A stretch of DNA of 12,390 nucleotides from Ruminococcus sp. (GTDB taxonomy: Bacteria; Bacillota; Clostridia; Oscillospirales; Acutalibacteraceae). Positions 7,197 through 12,390 of the stretch are shown here, piece by piece. The DNA is taken from NCBI GenBank assembly GCA_022510985.1, contig JAFLSL010000011.1, positions 1-12,390 of the forward strand. Reading direction: 5' to 3'. The position numbers and the translations under genes were made by a program. Position 1 is the first letter of the stretch. Every line of letters begins with the position of its first letter. The notes beneath the pieces were generated by a model. It did no database searches and was not told the origin of the DNA. It saw only the letters and a program-made list of their open reading frames with translations.

Positions 7197-8318
7197 ATGA
7201 GGATACTATTTGCCGGCGGCGGTACTGCGGGACATATTAATCCCGCCCTTGCTATCGCAGGACATATAAGAGAAAAAAATCCCGACGCAAAAATTCTTTT
7301 TGTCGGGAATCGCGGCGGAATGGAAGAAACTCTCGTTGCGAAGGCGGGGTTTGACATTAAGCTTATTACGATAAGCGGATTCAGCCGCAAGGTCAGTTTA
7401 GACGCTTTAAAGCAGAATGCTATGACCGTTAAGAGGATGTTTTCGTCCTCGAGAGAATCTAAAAAAATTATAGAAGATTTTAAACCCGATATATGTGTCG
7501 GAACCGGCGGATATGTAAGCGGCCCTGTTCTGAGAACAGCGGCGAAAATGGGTATCCCAACCATCATCCACGAGCAAAACGCATATCCCGGAGTTACGAA
7601 TAAAATGCTCTCAAAATCCGCAAAAAAGGTTATGCTTGCGGTTAAGGGCTCTGAAAAATACTTTGATAAAAAATGCAACTGCGTTGTTACGGGAAATCCT
7701 GTCAGAAGTGAGATTATCTCGGCTGACAAGGAAACCGCACGCAAAGAGCTGGGATTCGATGAACGTCCCGTAGTTCTTTCTTTCGGCGGTTCTCTCGGAG
7801 CACGTAAAATAAACGAAGGTGTTGCAGGTCTTATTGCCCGCAGCGGAAAAGACGGAAAATACAGCCATATCCACGGCTATGGTAAACACGGACATTGGTT
7901 CCCGGGTCTTATAAAAGAAAAGGGTGCTGATATCTCTGAGTGCGAAAACCTCGACGTTCGTGAATATATTGACAATATGGCTACTTGTATGGCAGCGGCT
8001 GATTTGGTTATTTCGAGAGCGGGTGCAATTACTCTCTCCGAAATTCAGGCACTCGGAAAACCCGCTATTCTTATTCCGTCCCCTAATGTTGCAGAAAACC
8101 ACCAGTACCATAATGCTATGGCACTCGTTAATAATAAGGCGGCAGAGATTATCGAGGAAAAGGATTTGACCGAAGAGCTTCTTATCGAAAAAGCGGACAG
8201 CCTGCTCCAAAATCCTGAAAAGCTAAAAGAGTATTCCGAGAATTCAAGGAAGATGGCAATCATCGATGCCAACGAGAGAATATATTCGATAATAAGAAAA
8301 ATTACAGGCGTAATTTAG
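7197..8318 (+). CDS. murG: MurG, lipid II-forming GlcNAc transferase
   Basis: MurG adds GlcNAc from UDP-GlcNAc to lipid I, giving lipid II, on the cytoplasmic side of the membrane. The 373-residue protein is a GT-B fold glycosyltransferase of family 28. The N-terminal glycine loop GGGTAGHINP (7-16) contains the conserved His13. Other motifs are GTGGYVSGP, IHEQNAYPG, the second glycine loop LSFGGSLGA, and in the UDP-GlcNAc-binding domain SRAGAITLSE (273-282) and H302-Q303 in NHQYHNA. Length and motif spacing are normal. AAAGGAGA (7183-7190) is six bases before ATG 7197. The gene sits close behind ftsW, so the steps making and polymerising lipid II are encoded together. Confidence 0.97.
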   Translation: MRILFAGGGTAGHINPALAIAGHIREKNPDAKILFVGNRGGMEETLVAKAGFDIKLITISGFSRKVSLDALKQNAMTVKRMFSSSRESKKIIEDFKPDICVGTGGYVSGPVLRTAAKMGIPTIIHEQNAYPGVTNKMLSKSAKKVMLAVKGSEKYFDKKCNCVVTGNPVRSEIISADKETARKELGFDERPVVLSFGGSLGARKINEGVAGLIARSGKDGKYSHIHGYGKHGHWFPGLIKEKGADISECENLDVREYIDNMATCMAAADLVISRAGAITLSEIQALGKPAILIPSPNVAENHQYHNAMALVNNKAAEIIEEKDLTEELLIEKADSLLQNPEKLKEYSENSRKMAIIDANERIYSIIRKITGVI

Positions 8319-8323
8319 TAACA

Positions 8324-8351
8324 TTCACCGGGCGTTCCCATAAAATATAAT
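8324..8351 (+). promoter_or_regulatory. Possible internal promoter before murA
   Basis: A perfect -10-like TATAAT (8346-8351) has a weak -35-like TTCACC (8324-8329) 16 bases upstream, in the 89-base gap after murG. If used, transcription would start near 8358, just before the leader hairpin of murA. Chance occurrence of the -10 in AT-rich DNA is quite possible. Confidence 0.35.
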
Positions 8352-8367
8352 CGGTATGATTATTTTT

Positions 8368-8391
8368 CGCTAAGCACAAAATTGCTTAGTG
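8368..8391 (+). promoter_or_regulatory. Leader hairpin directly upstream of the murA ribosome binding site
   Basis: CTAAGCA (8370-8376) pairs with TGCTTAG (8383-8389) around a six-base CAAAAT loop, and two more pairs (one G-U) extend the stem to 8368 and 8391. No T-run follows, so it is not an intrinsic terminator. It ends three bases before the GAGGGG ribosome binding site (8394-8399), where it could affect RNA stability or ribosome access; this role is inferred. Confidence 0.45.
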
Positions 8392-8407
8392 TTGAGGGGT
8401 GCTTTCG

Positions 8408-9661
8408 GTGTCACGGTTTGTAGTTAACGGAGGAAAAAAACTTTGCGGTGAGGTTGAGGTTCAAGGTGCTAAAAACAGTGCTTTGCCGATACTTTCGGCG
8501 ACCGTTCTGACACGCGGGGAAAATATTCTGTTTAACTGTCCCAAGCTTTCGGATGTTGACGCTTCTCTTAGGATACTTCGATATCTCGGATGTGAGGCTA
8601 AAGAGCAAAACGGAGCAGTTTTGGTAAATTGCGACGGGCTTTGCGAGTGCGAAATTCCCGATTGTTTAATGCGTGAAATGCGTAGCTCAATCGTATTTTT
8701 AGGAGCGATACTTTCCCGAACGGGCTGTGCAAGGCTCAGCTTTCCGGGCGGCTGCGAGCTAGGACCCAGACCGATTGATCTCCATTTAAAGGCACTCAGA
8801 AAAATGGGTGCGAAAATATCGGAGCGTCACGGTGTTCTTGAATGTTGTGCCGAAAACGGACTTAAGGGTGCTAAGATTAATCTTTCGTTTCCCAGTGTCG
8901 GTGCGACCGAAAATATAATCCTCGCGGCTGTTTTAGCCGAAGGAACAACAACTATAATAAACGCAGCTCGTGAGCCGGAAATATGTGACCTGTGCGATTT
9001 CTTAAATTCCGCGGGAGCTAAAATCTACGGTGCGGGCGAGGGCGTAATTTCTATAGACGGAGTAGAGGAGCTGTACGCGGTTTCTCATAACATTATTCCC
9101 GACAGAATAGTAGCGGCAACTTTAATGTCCGCGGCGGCTGTTACAAAAAGTGAGATAATGCTCGACGGAATTATCCAAAATCATCTCAGTTCTGTTATCC
9201 CTGTATTTGAGGAAACAGGATGCCGGATTAAGGTTAAAGACGGAAATATGAAGTTTTGTGCACCCGAAAAGCTCGGCCCGATGTCGCTTGTGCGTACGAT
9301 GCCTTATCCCGGGTTTCCGACCGACGCACAGGCTCCGCTGATGGCGGTTGCCGCGGTTTGTAACGGCACATCGGTATTCGTAGAAAACATTTTTGAAAAT
9401 CGCTTTAAGCACGTCGGCGAGCTGACAAGACTCGGAGCCGATATAAAGGTACAGAGTAAGGTTGCGATAGTAAACGGCGTTAATTCACTTTACGGAGCAT
9501 GTATTGAGGCACAGGATTTGCGTGGAGCAGCGGCTCTGATAACTGCGGCACTTGTTGCGGAAGATAAAACCGAAATAGGCGGAATAGAATTTTTAGAACG
9601 CGGATACGAAAGCTTTGAAGTCGTGCTAAGCTCACTCGGAGCTGAGGTGCGAAAGGTTTAA
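8408..9661 (+). CDS. murA: UDP-N-acetylglucosamine 1-carboxyvinyltransferase MurA
   Basis: MurA transfers enolpyruvate from phosphoenolpyruvate to UDP-GlcNAc, the first committed step of peptidoglycan synthesis, in the cytoplasm. With the GTG start at 8408 the protein has 417 residues and its numbering nearly matches E. coli MurA: K22-N23 in QGAKNSALP and the active-site Cys at 116 in PGGCELGPRPIDLH, so the fosfomycin-binding Cys is present. FPTDAQAPLMA carries the conserved Asp near residue 305, and DLRGAAAL the conserved Arg near the C-terminus. The start at 8408 is preferred because GAGGGG lies eight bases upstream; a GTG at 8399 in the same frame overlaps that site. Many Firmicutes have two MurA paralogues; this is the one of the dcw cluster, and a second elsewhere cannot be judged from here. 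Confidence 0.95.
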   Translation: MSRFVVNGGKKLCGEVEVQGAKNSALPILSATVLTRGENILFNCPKLSDVDASLRILRYLGCEAKEQNGAVLVNCDGLCECEIPDCLMREMRSSIVFLGAILSRTGCARLSFPGGCELGPRPIDLHLKALRKMGAKISERHGVLECCAENGLKGAKINLSFPSVGATENIILAAVLAEGTTTIINAAREPEICDLCDFLNSAGAKIYGAGEGVISIDGVEELYAVSHNIIPDRIVAATLMSAAAVTKSEIMLDGIIQNHLSSVIPVFEETGCRIKVKDGNMKFCAPEKLGPMSLVRTMPYPGFPTDAQAPLMAVAAVCNGTSVFVENIFENRFKHVGELTRLGADIKVQSKVAIVNGVNSLYGACIEAQDLRGAAALITAALVAEDKTEIGGIEFLERGYESFEVVLSSLGAEVRKV

Positions 9662-9720
9662 ATAAATTGTTTGTTTGATTAATTTTTTATAAAAAGCAGG
9701 AAAGAGAAAGGGGTGAGATT

Positions 9721-11178
9721 ATGGACGAAAGAAGACCTCAGCGTAGGCGTGAATTAAGCCCTAAGGAAAAAAAGGCACTCGAAAAACAGCGTCGAAAACA
9801 AGAAGAAATTTCAAGAAAAACACAACGCCAACAGGCTAGACTCAGAGAAGATGCTCGTAAAAAAGCACGAAAAAACGGAGAGTCACACATTGTTGTTGAA
9901 ATTCCTTCGAAACCTGAAAACAACCGCTTGAATCGTGCACAGGATTACAGCACACGCGAAGATTACAGAAACGGTAAGACCGCCACTGTGCAGAGAGAAA
10001 ATGGCAGTCGTGACCGATATTATCAAAATGATAGGAGAAAAGTCGAAAATCGCGTAGACTTTGTCCCGAAAAAACGCAGAAAAAAATCAATCCCCGATAT
10101 AATAGAAAGAGAAACAGATAAACGCGTCCGTAATCTCGAAGCCACTGACCATAAAGACGGCTTTTATGCCGACGAGGTTGAGATAAGAAAAGCTCAGGCA
10201 AAAAAACAGCGTGACAGACGCAGAAAAAAGCTGCCTAAGCCTATCTCCCCGAGGCAGCGTAGGATAAGAAGAATTTCTGCCTATGTCTGTATAATTGCGA
10301 CGGTAGTAATTGTCGGAGTTATCCTATCGCTTACTGTGCTTTTTAAAACTGAGAATATTTATGTTGAGGGCAATAAATATTATGCTGACGATACAATAAT
10401 CCGCCTTTCAGGGGTAAGCGAGGGCGAGAATATTTTTATGGCGTCAATGTACGCAAATACCGACGCTGTAAGCGGTAGTCTTCCTTATGTAAAATCAGCT
10501 AAAGTGAATTTCCAAATTCCGAATACCCTCGTAATTAATATAGAAAATGCTACTCCAATATATTCGATAAAAACTGAAGGAAAGTATTATAAAGTCAGCG
10601 AGGAAAACCGAATTCTTGAACAGGTTAACTCAAAGCCTAAAAAGCTTACTTCAATAATTGCTCCGAGTTTAAAGTCAACAGAAGTCGGAGATGATATTCA
10701 GTTTAAGAAGGATACATATACAAAAGCACTTGAGCAGATTAACGAGTGTTTAAGAAATAATAATTACAATAACATTACTGAGATTAATATAAAGAGAATT
10801 TCCGATATTTCCATTACCTTCGACAAGCGTATAAAAATAAAAATCGGACTTCCCGAGGCTATTGATTATAAGCTTAGAACGGCGTTTGCAATTATCAACG
10901 AAAAGCTTGACCCGAACAACACAGGAAAAATTAAAGGAATTTTAAATGTTTCCAACTGTAATAATACGAAAAAATCTTATTTCAAGGAAGGTAGTATAAA
11001 GGAAACAGAGGATAAACCCGTTTCTACTACACCCGCTACTGAAGAAACTACAGTGAGGACAACCTATGTCGCTGTTACGGACGATGATGACGACGATTAT
11101 GAGCCTGATTATGATAATAATGACGGTGATGACGGCGATAGCGGTGAGGACGAAGATTATACGGAGCCTTATGAGTAA
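9721..11178 (+). CDS. divIB: DivIB/FtsQ cell division protein with long basic N-terminus and acidic tail
   Basis: This 485-residue protein matches the FtsQ/DivIB layout: cytoplasmic tail, one membrane segment (about 185-207), a POTRA domain (about 209-277, with ENIYVEGNKYYADDTIIRLS, then GENIF and LPYVKSAKV), and a beta domain to about residue 415. DivIB links FtsL and DivIC to the septal synthase. Two parts are unusual. The cytoplasmic tail of about 184 residues is dominated by Arg, Lys, Glu and Gln and is several times longer than in E. coli FtsQ. The extracytoplasmic C-terminus has a Thr-rich stretch (around 436-448) and then a 32-residue tail (454-485) with 19 Asp or Glu, starting with six Asp. 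AAAGGGGTGAG precedes ATG 9721. It lies between murA and ftsZ, the usual divIB position in clostridia. Confidence 0.9.
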   Translation: MDERRPQRRRELSPKEKKALEKQRRKQEEISRKTQRQQARLREDARKKARKNGESHIVVEIPSKPENNRLNRAQDYSTREDYRNGKTATVQRENGSRDRYYQNDRRKVENRVDFVPKKRRKKSIPDIIERETDKRVRNLEATDHKDGFYADEVEIRKAQAKKQRDRRRKKLPKPISPRQRRIRRISAYVCIIATVVIVGVILSLTVLFKTENIYVEGNKYYADDTIIRLSGVSEGENIFMASMYANTDAVSGSLPYVKSAKVNFQIPNTLVINIENATPIYSIKTEGKYYKVSEENRILEQVNSKPKKLTSIIAPSLKSTEVGDDIQFKKDTYTKALEQINECLRNNNYNNITEINIKRISDISITFDKRIKIKIGLPEAIDYKLRTAFAIINEKLDPNNTGKIKGILNVSNCNNTKKSYFKEGSIKETEDKPVSTTPATEETTVRTTYVAVTDDDDDDYEPDYDNNDGDDGDSGEDEDYTEPYE

Positions 11179-11218
11179 CAAAAATGCTATAAAATGGCAT
11201 ATTTTGTGATGTTTTTTT
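11178..11218 (+). terminator. Terminator-like hairpin after divIB
   Basis: ACAAAA (11178-11183) plus ATGC (11184-11187) pair with GCAT (11197-11200) and TTTTGT (11202-11207), leaving one bulged A at 11201 and a nine-base loop. A run of seven T follows at 11212-11218. The stem overlaps the divIB stop codon and is weak and AT-rich, so termination is probably partial. Confidence 0.5.
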
Positions 11219-11346
11219 GGTTTTTGGTTAAAATTTTTTAATTTATATTTACTTTTTAGAAAAAATGTGGTAACGTTATAGGGTATTAATTTGTGTTAAA
11301 ATCTTTTATAAAGTTTTGGATGTAAATTGTTAAGGAGGAAGTTAAA
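11219..11346 (+). promoter_or_regulatory. AT-rich ftsZ leader with strong ribosome binding site
   Basis: This 128-base stretch is very AT-rich and follows a terminator-like hairpin, so ftsZ may have its own promoter here. Candidate -10 elements are TAAAAT (11297-11302) and TATAAA (11307-11312), but neither has a good -35 at the right distance, so I do not name one. AAGGAGG (11332-11338) is an almost ideal ribosome binding site eight bases before the ATG and fixes the ftsZ start. Confidence 0.5.
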
Positions 11347-12390
11347 ATGGCTTTTGCTTTAGAAATGGAAAGTGAGTATATGCCTGTTATTAAGGTAATC
11401 GGTGTCGGCGGTGGCGGCGGAAACGCTATCAACCGAATGGTTACTATGGAGGTTAAGAACGTAGAATTTATCGCTGTTAATACAGATGATCACGTTTTAA
11501 GATTATCAAAGGCTTCCCAGACTGTTCAGATTGGCGAGAAACTTACTAAGGGTAAGGGTGCCGGTTCAATGCCTGAAATCGGTCAGAAGGCTGCCGAGGA
11601 GAGCAAGGAAGAAATTGCTGCTCTCTTAAAGGATACAGATATGGTATTTGTGACTGCCGGAATGGGCGGCGGTACAGGTACAGGAGCGGCTCCTATAGTT
11701 GCTAAAATTGCTAAGGATATGGGAATTTTAACAGTCGCTGTTGTTACAAAGCCTTTTGCATTTGAGGGCAAGCGTAGAATGGCTCAGGCTGAGCAGGGTA
11801 TTCAGGAGCTTGCAGCTTGTGTGGATTCTCTCATCATCGTTCCTAACGAGAGATTAAAGTATGTTTCGGATTCTCCGATTACTCTTCAGAATGCTTTTGC
11901 AATTGCCGATGACGTTCTCCGTCAGGGTGTTCAGAGTATCTCCGACCTTATTCTCGTTCCCGGTATGGTTAATCTCGACTTCGCAGACGTTACTTCTGTT
12001 ATGAGAGATGCAGGCTACGCTCATATGGGAATGGGTATTGCTACAGGCAAGGACAAGGCTACCGAGGCTGCCGACGCAGCTATCTCAAGTCCGCTTCTCG
12101 AAACATCTATTGACGGTGCTAAGGGTGTTATTATTAATATCACAGCGTCACCTGATATCAGCCTTGATGATATCGACGCAGCGTCAACAATGATTAAGGA
12201 TAAGGTCTCAGATGATGCAAATATTATTTGGGGTGCTGTTATCGACGAGAATATGGACGACGCAATCAGCGTAACAGTAAGTGCTACAGGCTTTAATGCC
12301 GACGGCAAAGCTGCTGTTGCTTCTGATGACGACAACGTAATCGTAGAAAACGACGACCATAAGGATAATACCGACGATGACGACGATGAC
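11347..12390 (+). CDS. ftsZ: FtsZ, tubulin-like division GTPase (3' end beyond window)
   Basis: FtsZ polymerises with GTP into the Z-ring that organises the divisome at midcell. The window holds 348 codons without a stop; the C-terminus is cut off by the edge. Conserved parts are the nucleotide-binding [14 protein letters not shown] (18-31), the tubulin signature GMGGGTGTG (105-113), [13 protein letters not shown], and the T7 loop NLDFAD (209-214) with the catalytic Asp residues. The globular core ends near residue 316 (VTVSATGF). The linker that follows has 14 Asp or Glu in 32 residues and ends at the window edge in six Asp. Some positions depart from common FtsZ sequences: NTDDHVL (45-51) where NTDAQAL is typical, and [12 protein letters not shown] after the T7 loop. 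The conserved C-terminal peptide that binds FtsA or SepF is not visible. Confidence 0.97.
   Translation, partial: MAFALEMESEYMPVIKVIGVGGGGGNAINRMVTMEVKNVEFIAVNTDDHVLRLSKASQTVQIGEKLTKGKGAGSMPEIGQKAAEESKEEIAALLKDTDMVFVTAGMGGGTGTGAAPIVAKIAKDMGILTVAVVTKPFAFEGKRRMAQAEQGIQELAACVDSLIIVPNERLKYVSDSPITLQNAFAIADDVLRQGVQSISDLILVPGMVNLDFADVTSVMRDAGYAHMGMGIATGKDKATEAADAAISSPLLETSIDGAKGVIINITASPDISLDDIDAASTMIKDKVSDDANIIWGAVIDENMDDAISVTVSATGFNADGKAAVASDDDNVIVENDDHKDNTDDDDDD

Noticed and set aside
7924..8169. Plus-strand 81-codon frame inside murG
   Set aside because: Out-of-frame shadow within the UDP-GlcNAc-binding domain of murG, with no independent support.
7611..8210. Minus-strand open frame opposite murG (199 codons)
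   Set aside because: Antisense to conserved murG motifs, no family resemblance and no plausible ribosome binding site or promoter.
8399..8407. GTG at 8399 as murA start
   Set aside because: It overlaps the likely ribosome binding site GAGGGG; the GTG at 8408 gives family-like numbering (K22, N23, C116).
9667..9693. Promoter-like TTGTTT and TATAAA before divIB
   Set aside because: Spacing is only 15 bases and both hexamers are imperfect in AT-rich DNA.

Overview
The window carries a division and cell wall (dcw) gene cluster, all on the + strand, from a low-to-moderate GC Gram-positive bacterium. The order mraZ, rsmH, ftsL-like, PASTA-bearing class B PBP, mraY, SEDS flippase-like/glycosyltransferase gene, murG, murA, divIB, ftsZ is the Firmicutes arrangement. 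The PASTA domains, DivIB-type FtsQ, strong AGGAGG-like ribosome binding sites and AT-rich spacers agree with this. A clostridial lineage near Ruminococcus/Oscillospiraceae is my best guess, from general resemblance only and not from a search.

Layout. Bases 1-155 hold no gene I can support. A good sigma-A-type promoter (156-184) is followed by an array of MraZ-box repeats spaced at 10-bp intervals across the expected transcription start, then mraZ (274-690) and rsmH (701-1636). A 242-base AT-rich gap with its own promoter candidate leads to an ftsL-like gene (1879-2409). A near-perfect 16-bp hairpin then precedes the PBP gene (2525-4777). mraY (4856-5884), ftsW/spoVE (5924-7165) and murG (7197-8318) follow with 30-80 base gaps. 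murA (8408-9661) has a short leader hairpin and a GTG start. divIB (9721-11178) ends in a terminator-like hairpin. ftsZ (11347 to the window edge, 3' end missing) has a long AT-rich leader and a strong ribosome binding site.

How the genes work together. MurA starts UDP-MurNAc synthesis, MraY moves the finished muropeptide to the lipid carrier (lipid I), MurG makes lipid II, and the SEDS protein plus the class B PBP polymerise and cross-link it at the septum. FtsL-like and DivIB proteins form the regulatory membrane complex for that synthase, and FtsZ positions it. MraZ represses the cluster and RsmH methylates 16S rRNA. The ligases murC, murD, murE and murF, often found in this cluster, are absent here.

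I find no mobile element, CRISPR array, tRNA or rRNA, and no convincing undescribed system. The observations most worth a second look are the phased MraZ operator, the altered second DXXXR motif of MraZ, the long basic N-terminus and aspartate-rich tail of DivIB, the similar Asp-rich linker in the adjacent FtsZ, and the hairpin between ftsL and the PBP gene.
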